64,000 bases of DNA from Sphingomonas echinoides (GCF_029623395.1 NZ_JAPYKK010000013.1:1-64000), one strand, 5' to 3'; counted from the first letter of the stretch, positions 35,523 to 45,349 are shown. The notes: generated by a model from the sequence alone, not told the origin. Numbers and translations are program-made.

Positions 35523-37940
35523 ATGAACGACACGATCCTTGCCGGCGATGTAGCACGCGCGCTCGATGGCCGGCCGGACATCCAGGTCCTGTCGCTCGAC
35601 TGTTTCGATACGCTGCTGTGGCGAGACACCCACGCCCCGAGCGACGTTTTCCGCGCGCTCGACGGCCCCAACCCGATGCAGCGGATCTGGGCGGAGCAGC
35701 GAGCACGTACGGCGTCCTTGCTGCGGCATCGCCGGACCGAAGTCGGCATTGCCGAGATTTACGCCGAACTGCTGCCGAATGCCGACATCTCGGAGCGCGC
35801 GGCAATGGTTGCGCAGGAACTTGCTGCGGAGGCGCGGCATTGTTTCGGCTTCGCACCGGTCATCGCGCTGATGCGAACGGCCCGGGCGCGCGGACTGACG
35901 ATCGTCATTGTCAGCGACACGTATCTGAATTCGACACAGCTCGGCACGTTGATTGCGCAAGCCGCCGGCGAGGAAGTGCGCGCACTTATCGATCGCATTT
36001 TCTGTTCATCGGAGTTGGGCGTATCGAAGGGTGACGGCCTGCTGGATCGCGTGGTCCAGCAATTGGGTGTTTCACCACAGCACATCCTGCACATCGGCGA
36101 CAACCGCAACGCTGATCTCATCGGGGGGCAGAAAGCCGGCGTACAAGCGCTGCACCTCAGGCAATTTACCGCGACGACCGAGCAGCGGCTTCGGCTCGAA
36201 GCCGCGACCGGCGCGCTGATCCACGTCGGCACAACGGCCGAAGACAGGAACAGCCAGCCGCACCGCGCGACGATCGCGATCGGCGAACCTGGCGTCAATG
36301 ATCCTGCCGAGCGGCTCGGCTACACGACCATCGGTCCACTGCTTCATGGCTTCGCGCATTGGATTGCCAGCGAAGCGGATACGCTGCGCGCAACGACGTC
36401 TGGCCAGGTGCATATGCTTTTCCTGATGCGCGACGGGCATCTGCCGAAGCTCGTATTCGACGTAGTTCACCCGGATGGAACCGTCAGCCACGCGACTGAG
36501 ATTAGCCGGTTTACCGCAACCGCCGCGTGTTTCCGCAGCGAAGCCGATGTATTGCGCTACCTAGAAGCGGAGATCGTGTCGGATACCGAAGCGGTCCTGA
36601 AGCAATTGCTGTTCACCTCGCACGAGATTGTCGCGATCCTGCGCGACCTCCCGACCGGCGCCGGCGTTCCTGCGCTGGTCCGTGTCATCCGTACAGCCCC
36701 GCGCATGAAGCGCATCCTCGAGCGGTCGCGTGCCTTTGCAGACCGATTGATCCGATACCTGCGCGTCACCGTCGCCCCGACCGAGGGCGACGTGCTGATG
36801 CTCGTCGATCTCGGCTACAACGGATCGGTCCAGAACAAGATCGACGAGATGTTGCGTGCAAGGCTCACGGTCGGGGTCGCTGGCCGCTATCTGCTGTTGC
36901 GAGAACAGGACATGCCGGGGCTGGACAAGAGGGGTTTCATCGCTGCGGACCATTACGATGCCAACACGCTAGAGGCGCTGTCGGGCAACGTCGCCGTACT
37001 CGAACAGCTCTGCACCGCTGCGCAAGGTTCGGTGATCGATTATACGGTCGATGGCCGTCCCGTTCGCGCCGCCAACGCAATCAAAGGCGCGCAAAGCGCA
37101 ACTCGCGACGCGGTCCAGGAAGGTACGATCCGCTACGCACGCGATAGTGCCGGGGCGATCGTAAGGCGGACCGATACGGTCGACATGGCGAGCTTACGCA
37201 GTTCTGCTGTCGCCGTGCTGGCGCGTTTAATGTTCCTGCCGATGCCGGAAGAGCTCGCGGTGCTTGCGCGATTCCAGCATGATGTGAACCTCGGGATCGA
37301 CCATGTCGTTCCACTGTTCGATCCCGACATCGCCAGGCGCGGTCTGCGCCAGCGCGGCCTGTTCTACATGCGCGGTGCAGAACGGATGTATTTACCCGCG
37401 GAGCTGCACGGCGAGGGGCTCGCCGTCAAACTGACGTTGCTGGCGCACAAGCGCTTCGGCCTCGGTCTCAAATACGCCGATTTCATCGACCAGACGATCA
37501 CCCTTCCCATCCTGATCGCAGATGGTCGAACGGTCGATACCGCCACGATCACCGCGACACCAACGCACGACGGCTATTTCGTTGCGCCGATCCCGATCGA
37601 CGACTGCCGCTTGTCGATCGGGCTGCAATTCGGCCGGCTCTACGAATGGCTTCAAGTCGACAGCGTCGTGTTCATGCCGGTGGACCGGTTCCTCAGCGAG
37701 CGGCAGCGTTCCGGACTGGAGGAAGTTGTCGCCGTGCCCACGCTCGAAGGCATGGAGCAGGCCGCTCCGCATCTGTATCGATGTGAGGACGACGCGGCGT
37801 TCATGATGATCCCGCCGCCGTCGCGCCGCGATGCCCGCGCGATGATGCTTGCGGTCGTATTCCGCCCGATCGCGCCCCGCGCCGCCGCATCCCCCCTTGC
37901 AGCGACACCTTCCGCTGTCCTCACACAGGCTATTTCATGA
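35523..37940 (+). CDS. Large HAD-superfamily protein (COG5610-like), probable glycan/flagellin modification
   Basis: 805 residues. The N-terminal 230 residues are a complete HAD domain: motif I SLDCFDTLLW, motif II IVSDTYL, motif III lysine in GVSKGDG, motif IV HIGDNRNADL. The next 350 residues (LGYTTIGPLLHGFAHW, MLFLMRDGHLPKLVFD, LVDLGYNGSVQNKI) resemble the large HAD proteins of polysaccharide clusters. The C-terminal 200 residues are unknown. The next gene, a methyltransferase, overlaps by 4 nt. Position between flaF and motA and the shared promoter element point to a motility role such as flagellin glycan synthesis (inference). Confidence 0.75.
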   Translation: MNDTILAGDVARALDGRPDIQVLSLDCFDTLLWRDTHAPSDVFRALDGPNPMQRIWAEQRARTASLLRHRRTEVGIAEIYAELLPNADISERAAMVAQELAAEARHCFGFAPVIALMRTARARGLTIVIVSDTYLNSTQLGTLIAQAAGEEVRALIDRIFCSSELGVSKGDGLLDRVVQQLGVSPQHILHIGDNRNADLIGGQKAGVQALHLRQFTATTEQRLRLEAATGALIHVGTTAEDRNSQPHRATIAIGEPGVNDPAERLGYTTIGPLLHGFAHWIASEADTLRATTSGQVHMLFLMRDGHLPKLVFDVVHPDGTVSHATEISRFTATAACFRSEADVLRYLEAEIVSDTEAVLKQLLFTSHEIVAILRDLPTGAGVPALVRVIRTAPRMKRILERSRAFADRLIRYLRVTVAPTEGDVLMLVDLGYNGSVQNKIDEMLRARLTVGVAGRYLLLREQDMPGLDKRGFIAADHYDANTLEALSGNVAVLEQLCTAAQGSVIDYTVDGRPVRAANAIKGAQSATRDAVQEGTIRYARDSAGAIVRRTDTVDMASLRSSAVAVLARLMFLPMPEELAVLARFQHDVNLGIDHVVPLFDPDIARRGLRQRGLFYMRGAERMYLPAELHGEGLAVKLTLLAHKRFGLGLKYADFIDQTITLPILIADGRTVDTATITATPTHDGYFVAPIPIDDCRLSIGLQFGRLYEWLQVDSVVFMPVDRFLSERQRSGLEEVVAVPTLEGMEQAAPHLYRCEDDAAFMMIPPPSRRDARAMMLAVVFRPIAPRAAASPLAATPSAVLTQAIS

Positions 37941-38749
37941 GCAATTTGCTGATCCATTCCATGTCGGAATTTTCTGACCTGATCCTCGGTAGCCTTACGA
38001 TCGCCGGGGCGAAGCACATCGTCGAAATTGGCGCGGAATTTGGCGGCATGTCGCAACGGCTTGCCGACCATGCCGCCGCAGCAGGGGGTCGGCTCACGAG
38101 TGTCGATCCCGCGCCGCGCGCCGAATTCATTGAATGGGCGCGGACCGCGCCAGGCGTGACCCATCTTGCCGCGCCGAGCCTCGATGTCCTTCCCAACATG
38201 CGCGACGTCGATGCCTGGGTAATCGATGGGGACCATAATTACTTCACGGTTTTGCACGAACTCGAGGCGGCTGATGCTGCCAGCAAGCGGGACGAAAAGC
38301 CGCTGCTCGTATTCCTGCACGACGTAAGCTGGCCCGCCGCGCGGCGCGACATGTATTATGCACCCGAGCGGATCCCCCAGGCCTTTCGTCATCCGCATAC
38401 CTTCGGTGCCGGCACGATGCTGGATCGCGCCGACCTCGTTCCCGACCGGGGATTTCGCGGCGGCGAGGGCTGGGCGATGGCCGACCATATGGGCGGTCCC
38501 CGCAACGGCGTGCTGACGGCGATCGAGGACTTCCTTGAAGGGGCACGATCGACTGGTCGAAGCCTCGCATGGGCGCATGTCCCTGCAGTCTTTGGCCTCG
38601 GCATGGTGTTCGATGGCGATGCGCCGTGGAGCGCTGCCGTCGCGGAACTGGTTGCGCCGTTCCACGACAACACGTTGCTCGCCGCAATGGAGCTCAACCG
38701 GCTGCGCAATTACATGAAGGTCATCGAATGGCAGGATAACGCGCCATAG
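37937..38749 (+). CDS. Class I SAM-dependent methyltransferase (Methyltransf_24-like)
   Basis: 270 residues. Motif I is HIVEIGAEFGGMSQRL, the strand-2 acidic residue is in LTSVDPAP, and AWVIDGDHNYFTVLHEL matches the metal-binding loop of O-methyltransferase/cephalosporin-hydroxylase-like proteins. It starts inside the HAD stop (ATGA). Likely methylates a sugar or protein side chain in flagellin modification; the substrate is a guess from context. Confidence 0.72.
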   Translation: MSNLLIHSMSEFSDLILGSLTIAGAKHIVEIGAEFGGMSQRLADHAAAAGGRLTSVDPAPRAEFIEWARTAPGVTHLAAPSLDVLPNMRDVDAWVIDGDHNYFTVLHELEAADAASKRDEKPLLVFLHDVSWPAARRDMYYAPERIPQAFRHPHTFGAGTMLDRADLVPDRGFRGGEGWAMADHMGGPRNGVLTAIEDFLEGARSTGRSLAWAHVPAVFGLGMVFDGDAPWSAAVAELVAPFHDNTLLAAMELNRLRNYMKVIEWQDNAP

Positions 38750-38799
38750 GCCGCGTGCCAGATAGAATTGTCCGCACCACACGCCTCACCACCCGCCTC

Positions 38800-38810
38800 T
38801 CCTATAATAA
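38800..38810 (+). promoter_or_regulatory. TCCTATAATAA element before the motA-che-motB operon
   Basis: TCCTATAATAA 39 bp before the motA ATG. Spacing matches that before fliF, flgI and flgC. Confidence 0.6.
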
Positions 38811-38848
38811 ATATAGATATTGGCTAGTTCGGAGTGTCTCAGCGCGTC

Positions 38849-39733
38849 ATGTTCAACGGTGTCGGTTTTCTTCTCATCCTAGGATGTGTCTTCGGCAGCT
38901 TCCTGATGTCGGGCGGCAAGATGGCCGTAATTCTGGAAGCATTGCCGCATGAATTGCTCGCCATTGTGGGCGCTGCGATCGGTGCCTTCATCGTCGGTAA
39001 TTCAATGGCGACGGTGAAGCAGGCGGGCAAGGGCATCTTGCGCGCGTTCAAGGGCTCGCGCTGGAAACAAAGCGATTATCGCGACCTGCTCACGATGTTG
39101 TTCGGATTGCTCAGCACCTTCAAGAAAGGCGGCGCAACAGGGATTGAACCCCACCTCGACAACCCCGCCGAGAGCAAGCTGTTCATGCCGTATCCACGCC
39201 TTCTGACCGACCATCATCTGATCGAGTTCATCTGTGATTACTTGCGGATGATGACCATCAATTTCGAGGATCCTCACCAATTGGCGGAGGCGATGGAAAA
39301 CGATCTCGAGAAGCATCACGCCGAAGAACTGATGCCGCAGCTAGCGCTGCAGACGATGGCCGACGGCCTTCCTGCAATCGGCATCGTCGCCGCGGTGCTG
39401 GGGGTAATCAAGACCATGGCGTCGATCGATCAGCCGGTGGAAGTACTCGGCGCGATGATCGGTGGCGCGCTGGTCGGCACCTTCCTTGGCGTGCTGCTCG
39501 CTTACTGTCTGGTCGGGCCGCTCGCCTCGAAACTGCTCAGCATCGTGGACGACGACTGCAAGCCGTTCACGATCGCGAAGACCGCAATCCTCGGCCATGC
39601 CCACGGGCTCCCAACTCAGGTCGCCATCGAGTGCGCACGGCGGATGGTCCCGTCGGACTTCGCACCTTCTTTCCAGCAACTCGAGACCACACTCGATGAG
39701 GCAAAAAATGACCTTAATGCTTTCCCCGCCTGA
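38849..39733 (+). CDS. motA: Flagellar motor stator protein MotA
   Basis: 294 residues from the ATG at 38849 (GTG at 38834 is an alternative; GGAG lies at 38831). Four membrane helices: two near the N-terminus (GFLLILGCVFGSFLMSGG, LLAIVGAAIGAFIVG) and two after a large cytoplasmic loop (IGIVAAVLGVIKTMASI, GALVGTFLGVLLAYCLVGP). The helix-3 and -4 pattern GxxAAVxGVIKTM and the AESKLFMPYP stretch are typical of the proton-type MotA. Forms the torque-generating ion channel with MotB, here encoded 6.5 kb downstream in the same operon. Confidence 0.95.
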   Translation: MFNGVGFLLILGCVFGSFLMSGGKMAVILEALPHELLAIVGAAIGAFIVGNSMATVKQAGKGILRAFKGSRWKQSDYRDLLTMLFGLLSTFKKGGATGIEPHLDNPAESKLFMPYPRLLTDHHLIEFICDYLRMMTINFEDPHQLAEAMENDLEKHHAEELMPQLALQTMADGLPAIGIVAAVLGVIKTMASIDQPVEVLGAMIGGALVGTFLGVLLAYCLVGPLASKLLSIVDDDCKPFTIAKTAILGHAHGLPTQVAIECARRMVPSDFAPSFQQLETTLDEAKNDLNAFPA

Positions 39734-40049
39734 CCCCTCCCTCGAGGTCGATGCCGAACCCGGCGTGATCATCCTGACCGGCCACGGCACCACCGTAACC
39801 GCCGACGCGCTGCGCACCCAATTCGTGATCGCGTCCGATTGCGCCGCGACGACCGCGATCGACGCATCGGAAATGCTGAGCGTCGGCCAGGCAGTGTTGC
39901 AATTGCTCATCGCCGCACGCCGCGACGCGGCGCTGAACGACCACCCGTATCATTTCACCGCCGCCAGTGCGGCTTTCACCGAACGCGTGCTCGGCTGTCA
40001 GCTCGCCGATGCAATCGGCCTCGATGCCGGAAAGGACATTTCCCTGTGA
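39708..40049 (+). CDS. STAS-domain protein of the chemotaxis operon
   Basis: 113 residues. A single STAS fold: LTGHGTTVTADALRTQF, then ASDCAATTAIDASEMLSVGQAVLQLL, where the D-A-S motif sits at the usual regulatory serine position. Such proteins precede cheY in some alphaproteobacterial che operons, but their role is not settled. It overlaps the end of motA by 26 nt and cheY by 4 nt. Confidence 0.75.
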   Translation: MTLMLSPPDPSLEVDAEPGVIILTGHGTTVTADALRTQFVIASDCAATTAIDASEMLSVGQAVLQLLIAARRDAALNDHPYHFTAASAAFTERVLGCQLADAIGLDAGKDISL

Positions 40050-40411
40050 GCAAGCTCATCCTCACCGTCGATGACTCGGCCAGCATGCGAATGCTGCTCA
40101 AGACGTCGCTAACTGCGCAAGGCTTTCGGATCGAGAGCGCCAATGACGGCGCACACGGGCTGGAACGGATGCACGATGTGGTCCCCGACCTGTTGATCAC
40201 CGACATCAACATGCCGAAAATGGACGGCTTCGAGCTGATCGAAGCGGTTCGCGCGGTCGCGCAGTTCCGTGGCACCCCGATCCTGGTGCTGTCGACCGAA
40301 TTCTCCGACGAGAAGAAAACCCGCGCACGCTCCGCCGGGGCGACTGGCTGGATCACCAAGCCATTCGATGCCGAAAAGCTGGGGGCGGCGATCCGCCGCG
40401 TGTGCCCGTGA
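40046..40411 (+). CDS. cheY: Chemotaxis response regulator CheY (first copy)
   Basis: 121 residues from a GTG that overlaps the STAS gene stop (GTGA). Single receiver domain: acidic pair in LTVDDSASM, phospho-acceptor in LLITDINMPKMDG, S in VLSTEFSD, K in ITKPFD. It is coupled by overlap to cheA. Which of the two CheY copies binds the motor switch is not decidable from sequence. Confidence 0.92.
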   Translation: MSKLILTVDDSASMRMLLKTSLTAQGFRIESANDGAHGLERMHDVVPDLLITDINMPKMDGFELIEAVRAVAQFRGTPILVLSTEFSDEKKTRARSAGATGWITKPFDAEKLGAAIRRVCP

Positions 40412-42543
40412 ACGACGAACTCGACGAAATCCAGGCAATCTTCTTCGAAGAATGCACTGAGGGGCTGGCGGTCGCTGAACAGGGACTGTCCGCCATGGCC
40501 GCCGGTGATGTCTCGAAAGAGGTGATTGCGGGTGTGTTTCGCGCCGTCCATTCGATCAAGGGCGGTTCCGGCGCGTTTGGCCATGCCGCCTTGCTGGCCT
40601 TCTCGCACTGTTTTGAAAACGTGCTGGACGAGGTCCGCAGCGGCAAGATTCCAGCGACCCCAGACGTCACCAAGGTGATGCTGACCGCGTTCGATATCCT
40701 GGCCGATCATGTCGCGGCCGCGCAGGGCACTGCGCCAACCCCAGCCGACAGCGCGGCGCTGGCCTTGCTCGAGGAAGTACTTGCCACCAAGGCAGGCGCG
40801 GTACCGCCTGTCGCCGCCACCGCGGTCGTACCCGAGCCCGCAAGCGACCAGTTCGGCTTCACGCCCGTCATCGCACCGATCGAGGATTTCGATCCGTTTG
40901 GGTTCGAGCCGGTCGAAATGGTGCTGGACGATCTTGAAGACGCCGTACCGTTACCCTGGACGGTACGGTTCGGTCCATCGCGTGCTGCGCTTGCCAACGG
41001 CGCCGAGCCGTTGCTCAGCGTCCGTGAAGTCGAACGCCTGGGCGGCGCGATCGTCTCGGTCGACAGTTCGGCGCTCCCGACGCTGCGCGAGCTCGATCCG
41101 GAAGACAGTTATCTCGTCTGGATCCTGTCCGTACCGGGCACGATCGAGGAAAGCGCGATCGCCGAATGCTTCGATTTCGTAGCACCGGATTCGCTTGTCG
41201 AGATTACCCGTGATCTCGCGCCCGTCGCGGCAATCGCGGAAGCGCCCACAAAGGTCGAGACACCCCGCCTGGTCCTGGTGGAAAAGGTCGACGTGCCGGT
41301 TGCGATGGCGACCACCGCCGCGCCACCCGAAGCACGCCCGATGGATGCAATCCAGCAAACCATTCGCGTCGACCTCAACAAGCTCGACATGCTGCTCAAC
41401 CTGGTCGGCGAACTGGTGATCCGCGGGTCGATCCTGTCGGATCGGTTGTCGCCGGTCGATCAGGAACGAGTCGAACTGCCAGAACTGGCTCGGCTGACTC
41501 GCGAGATCCAGGACAATGTCATGTCGCTGCGCGCGCAGCCAATCCGACAGGCATTCTCGCGTGTGCCGCGCATGTTGCGCGATCTGGGCGTCGAAACCGG
41601 CAAGCAGGTGATCCTGGAGATCAGCGGCGAGACCACGGAAGTCGACAAGGGCGTGATCGAGAAGATCGGCGATCCGTTGACCCATATGATTCGCAATGCG
41701 GTCGATCATGGAATCGAAAGTCCAGCTGAACGGATCGCCGCGGGGAAACCTCCTGAAGGACTGATCACCCTGTCCGCGGAGCAGAAAGGTGCGCGCATCT
41801 TCGTGCGCGTCAGTGACGACGGCAAGGGTATCGATCGCGTCCGCGTCAAGGCGAAGGCAGTCGAAAAGGGCATCATCCCGGCCGATGGCGTCATGTCTGA
41901 CGAAGAGATCGATCAGCTGATCTGCGCGCCCGGTTTCTCCACGGCGGAAACCATCTCGAGCATTTCTGGTCGAGGCGTCGGGATGGACGTGGTGCGATCG
42001 AACGTCGAAGCGTTGGGCGGCCGGGTGGACATCACCTCCGTACCGGGCGCCGGTACCAGCTTCACGATGATCCTCCCGCTCACGCTTGCAATCCTCGACG
42101 GGATGATCGTGCGCCTGTCCGGACAACGCTTCGTCCTGCCGCTCGCCAATGTCATCGAGACGGTCCGGCCCGAACCCGGCCAAGTCCGCGCAATGACGCC
42201 GAGCAGCGAAGTGATTGAACTGCGCGGCGCCTATCTCCCCGTCAAACGCCTGACCGATCTGTTCGGTTTTGTCGGCGAAGACCGGCGCAGCCCGGAGGAA
42301 TCGCTCGTCATCATCGTCGAGAGCGAGACCGCCGGGAATGTGGGCCTGATGGTCGATACGATCGACGACCGGCGCGAGGTGGTGATCAAAAGCCTTGAGC
42401 AGAACCTCCACCCGATCCGCGGTCTCGGCGGCGCCACCATCTTGGGGGACGGCTCGATCGCGCTGATCCTCGACATCGACGCGCTGGTGTCCTCGCCAGG
42501 ACAAATGGTTTCGAAATTCCCCCTGAAAGGATTGGCGGCATGA
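40408..42543 (+). CDS. cheA: Chemotaxis histidine kinase CheA
   Basis: About 711 residues. The N-terminal Hpt domain has H48 (FRAVHSIKGGSGAFGH). A variable region of some 200 residues lies where P2 would be. Then come dimerisation (VRVDLNKLDMLLNLVGELVI in part), the kinase core (MIRNAVDHGIESP, DDGKGID, GFSTAETISSISGRGVGMDV) and a C-terminal CheW-like domain. Start is GTG 40408 overlapping the cheY stop, or GTG 40402. Phosphorylates CheY and CheB. Confidence 0.97.
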   Translation: MNDELDEIQAIFFEECTEGLAVAEQGLSAMAAGDVSKEVIAGVFRAVHSIKGGSGAFGHAALLAFSHCFENVLDEVRSGKIPATPDVTKVMLTAFDILADHVAAAQGTAPTPADSAALALLEEVLATKAGAVPPVAATAVVPEPASDQFGFTPVIAPIEDFDPFGFEPVEMVLDDLEDAVPLPWTVRFGPSRAALANGAEPLLSVREVERLGGAIVSVDSSALPTLRELDPEDSYLVWILSVPGTIEESAIAECFDFVAPDSLVEITRDLAPVAAIAEAPTKVETPRLVLVEKVDVPVAMATTAAPPEARPMDAIQQTIRVDLNKLDMLLNLVGELVIRGSILSDRLSPVDQERVELPELARLTREIQDNVMSLRAQPIRQAFSRVPRMLRDLGVETGKQVILEISGETTEVDKGVIEKIGDPLTHMIRNAVDHGIESPAERIAAGKPPEGLITLSAEQKGARIFVRVSDDGKGIDRVRVKAKAVEKGIIPADGVMSDEEIDQLICAPGFSTAETISSISGRGVGMDVVRSNVEALGGRVDITSVPGAGTSFTMILPLTLAILDGMIVRLSGQRFVLPLANVIETVRPEPGQVRAMTPSSEVIELRGAYLPVKRLTDLFGFVGEDRRSPEESLVIIVESETAGNVGLMVDTIDDRREVVIKSLEQNLHPIRGLGGATILGDGSIALILDIDALVSSPGQMVSKFPLKGLAA

Positions 42544-43034
42544 GCACTCTAAACACTCCCGACGAACGCAAGATCGTCACCTTCTCGCTTGGGCAGCAGA
42601 TGTTCGGCATCGACATGAAGGCGCTGATCGAAATTCGCGAATGGGAAGAGCCCACCCCGCTCCCCAGCGTGCCGGCCTACATCAAGGGCGTTACCAACCT
42701 GCGCGGCACGGTCGTTCCCGTGGTCGGCCTGTCCGAGCGTCTCGGGTGGACGCCCAGCGTACTGCATTCACGCTCCTGTATTCTGGTCGTAACGATCGCG
42801 GGCAAGCAGGCCGGCTTCCTGGTCGACGAAGTCGCCGACATCATCTTGATCAAGGCGAGCGAAATCCAGCCGGCGCCCGAAGTCGAGATCGGCGAACAGA
42901 ACGTCATTGCCGGTCTGATCCAGGTCGCGCCGCGGGCGCAGGAAGGCGCCACGATCGTCGAGGGTGCCGACATGGTGCTGTTGCTTGATCTCGATGCGCT
43001 CAACCTGACGCGTCACCTCGATCTGGCCGCGTGA
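42540..43034 (+). CDS. cheW: Chemotaxis coupling protein CheW
   Basis: 164 residues, the usual size. Beta-rich CheW fold with FSLGQQMFGIDMKALIEIRE, VPAYIKGVTNLRGTVVPVVGL (in parts) and GFLVDEVADIILI. It links receptors to CheA. Overlaps cheA by 4 nt and cheR by 1 nt. Confidence 0.96.
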   Translation: MSTLNTPDERKIVTFSLGQQMFGIDMKALIEIREWEEPTPLPSVPAYIKGVTNLRGTVVPVVGLSERLGWTPSVLHSRSCILVVTIAGKQAGFLVDEVADIILIKASEIQPAPEVEIGEQNVIAGLIQVAPRAQEGATIVEGADMVLLLDLDALNLTRHLDLAA

Positions 43035-43915
43035 TGCAGGACGTCGCGCCACGCGTGGATCCCGGTGGGCTGAAAGCGTCGGTCTCGGCCGAACTCGGCA
43101 GTGCCGAGTTCGCCGTGATCGCCCGGATCATGCAAACCGATGCCCGCATTCACTTGACGACCGCCAAGAGCACGTTGGTTCAGTCGCGATTGAGCCGTCG
43201 GCTTCGCGACCATGGGCTGACGACCTTCCGCGACTATGTGCGCCTGGTCGAAGCGGATGCCACCGAACGCGCGGCAATGATTGTCGCACTGACCACCAAT
43301 CACACGCATTTCTTCCGCGAAAATCATCACTTTGAACATCTCCGCAACACCACGCTGCCATGGCTGCAGGATCGTGCGCGCCGTCAGCCCGTTCGGATCT
43401 GGTCAGCAGGCTGCTCCAGCGGCGAGGAAGTCTATACGATCGCGATGTGCCTGCTCGGGCAGGATCGCAACACGGCGGGCTGGTTGCGCCAAGGCGACGT
43501 TCGCCTGTTGGCCACCGATCTGGCGCCACATGTCGTCGAAAGCACGCAGCGCGGCGTCTATTCCGCGGAGACGGTCGAGCCGGTCCCGGCGGCTTATCGC
43601 ACCAGTTGGATGCGCCCCCACGGCGCGGACTTCGTGATGGCGGAAGACGCGCGGGCGCTTGTGACGGCGCGCGTTCTCAACCTCTTCCACGAGTGGCCGA
43701 TGCGACAGCAATATGACGTCATCTTCTGTCGCAACGTGATGATCTATTTCGACGATGCGGCAAAGGCCGAGCTGGAGGCGCGCTTCGTGTCAATGCTTGC
43801 CCCCGGTGGGTATCTCTACATCGGCCATTCGGAACGCCTGATCGGTACCGCCGCAAACGGCATGACCAATTGCGGCCAGACGATTTACGTCAAGCATGGA
43901 GGAACGGCACAATGA
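43034..43915 (+). CDS. cheR: Chemoreceptor methyltransferase CheR
   Basis: 293 residues. N-terminal helical domain (LVQSRLSRRLRDHGLTTF) and the SAM-binding domain with IWSAGCSSGEEVYTIAM, LATDLAPHVV and CRNVMIYFDDAAK, ending in GYLYIGHSERL. Methylates glutamates of receptors; the local receptor ends in a possible tether (DWNAF). ATG 43034 shares a base with the cheW stop; GTG 43031 is possible. Confidence 0.95.
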   Translation: MQDVAPRVDPGGLKASVSAELGSAEFAVIARIMQTDARIHLTTAKSTLVQSRLSRRLRDHGLTTFRDYVRLVEADATERAAMIVALTTNHTHFFRENHHFEHLRNTTLPWLQDRARRQPVRIWSAGCSSGEEVYTIAMCLLGQDRNTAGWLRQGDVRLLATDLAPHVVESTQRGVYSAETVEPVPAAYRTSWMRPHGADFVMAEDARALVTARVLNLFHEWPMRQQYDVIFCRNVMIYFDDAAKAELEARFVSMLAPGGYLYIGHSERLIGTAANGMTNCGQTIYVKHGGTAQ

Positions 43916-44940
43916 GCGGTCCTCCCGTCAGGGTCCTGATCGTCGATGACAGTGCATCGATGCGGGCTGCGCTCAATCGTATTCTGTCCTCCGACCCCGA
44001 AATCGAAGTGGTCGGCCTTGCGCCCGAACCGAGCGCAGCGCGCGCCATGATCAAGGATCTCAACCCCGACGTTCTGACGCTCGACATCGAGATGCCCGGG
44101 ATGGACGGCCTGTCCTTCCTCGAACGGATCATGCGGTTGCGGCCAATGCCGGTAGTGATGTGCTCGACGCTGACCGCCCGCGGAGCCGAAGCGACGATCG
44201 AGGCGCTGCGGCTGGGTGCGGTGGATTGCATTGCCAAACCAACCGGCAACCCGCTTGAGATCGCCCGCGACTCCGCGCGACTGTGCGCGACGGTAAAGGC
44301 CGCCGCGCGATCGACTGTGCGACGGGCGCCAGACGCGATCGTCCCGGTCACGTCGGGCGCTCCGGGATCGCTACGCGATGTCGTGATCGCAATCGGTGCA
44401 TCGACCGGCGGGGTGGAGGCGCTCTTTTCGATCCTCAAGGCCTTGCCAGCCGATTTCCCGCCGATTCTTGTCGTCCAGCATATGCCGGCGGCGTTCACGC
44501 CGGGCTTCGCGGCGCGTTTGCACAAGGAATGCGCGCTGCGCGTCACCGAAGCGCAGGACGGCATCGCGGTCGAGCGCGGCAACGTTTATATCGCCCCAGG
44601 CGGGCTGACGCATATGGAGCTCATGGGCGGCGTTCACGGTCGCATAAAGCTTCGCGCGACCGATCCCGTGGGCGGGCATCGCCCTGCCGTGGATGTGTTG
44701 TTCCGCTCGGTCAGCCAGATTGGCGCCGCCGCAATCGGGGTGGTGCTCACCGGAATGGGTGCGGATGGCGCCGAGGGGTTGCTCGCGATGCGCACCGCCG
44801 GTGCCCGCACGCTCGGCCAGAGCAAGGAAACCTGTGTCGTCTACGGGATGCCCCGTGCTGCGTTCGCCTTGGGCGCGGTCGGGCGCGAAGTCGACCTGTC
44901 CGCAATGCCCGAGGCTATCCTCGGCGCTTGCCGCAAATAA
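43912..44940 (+). CDS. cheB: Chemotaxis protein-glutamate methylesterase CheB
   Basis: 342 residues. Receiver domain (VLIVDDSASM, VLTLDIEMPGMDG, CIAKPTG), linker, then the esterase domain with catalytic Ser in IGASTGG, His in VVQHMPAAFTPGFA and Asp in GMGADGAEGL. Removes methyl groups added by CheR, giving adaptation. Overlaps cheR by 4 nt. Confidence 0.96.
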   Translation: MSGPPVRVLIVDDSASMRAALNRILSSDPEIEVVGLAPEPSAARAMIKDLNPDVLTLDIEMPGMDGLSFLERIMRLRPMPVVMCSTLTARGAEATIEALRLGAVDCIAKPTGNPLEIARDSARLCATVKAAARSTVRRAPDAIVPVTSGAPGSLRDVVIAIGASTGGVEALFSILKALPADFPPILVVQHMPAAFTPGFAARLHKECALRVTEAQDGIAVERGNVYIAPGGLTHMELMGGVHGRIKLRATDPVGGHRPAVDVLFRSVSQIGAAAIGVVLTGMGADGAEGLLAMRTAGARTLGQSKETCVVYGMPRAAFALGAVGREVDLSAMPEAILGACRK

Positions 44941-44955
44941 GTTTGGGAGCGATCA

Positions 44956-45345
44956 ATGCCAGCCGCAGCTGCAATCAAGGTGATGGTGGTCGACGATCAG
45001 ACCAGCATGCGCGCAATGATCCGTCGGACCCTTCAGGATCTGGGGTTCAAGGATATTCGCGACAAAGCGGGGCCCGTCGAGGCGCTCGGTGCGATCCGCG
45101 CCGACCGCGTCCACCTGATCATATCCGATTACAACATGCCCGACATGGACGGACTCCAGTTCCTGGAAGAAGTCCGCAAGGATCCGGTGATCGGGAAAAC
45201 CGTGTTCATCATGCTCACCGGCTCTGCCGATCGCGAGATCGTGCAGAAGGCGGCGGTGCTGGGGGTCAACAATTACGTCGTAAAGCCATTCTCCGCTGCC
45301 GCGCTCAAGGAAAAGATCGAGCGCGTCTTCGGCGAGCTGACCTGA
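44956..45345 (+). CDS. cheY: Chemotaxis response regulator CheY (second copy)
   Basis: 129 residues, one receiver domain: acidic pair in VMVVDDQTSM, acceptor in IISDYNMPDMDG, T in MLTGSAD, K in VVKPFS. The RRTLQDLGF and NMPDMDGL motifs are closer to classical motor-binding CheY than those of the first copy. 15 bp after cheB, 4 bp before cheD. Confidence 0.94.
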   Translation: MPAAAAIKVMVVDDQTSMRAMIRRTLQDLGFKDIRDKAGPVEALGAIRADRVHLIISDYNMPDMDGLQFLEEVRKDPVIGKTVFIMLTGSADREIVQKAAVLGVNNYVVKPFSAAALKEKIERVFGELT

Positions 45346-45349
45346 TCCG

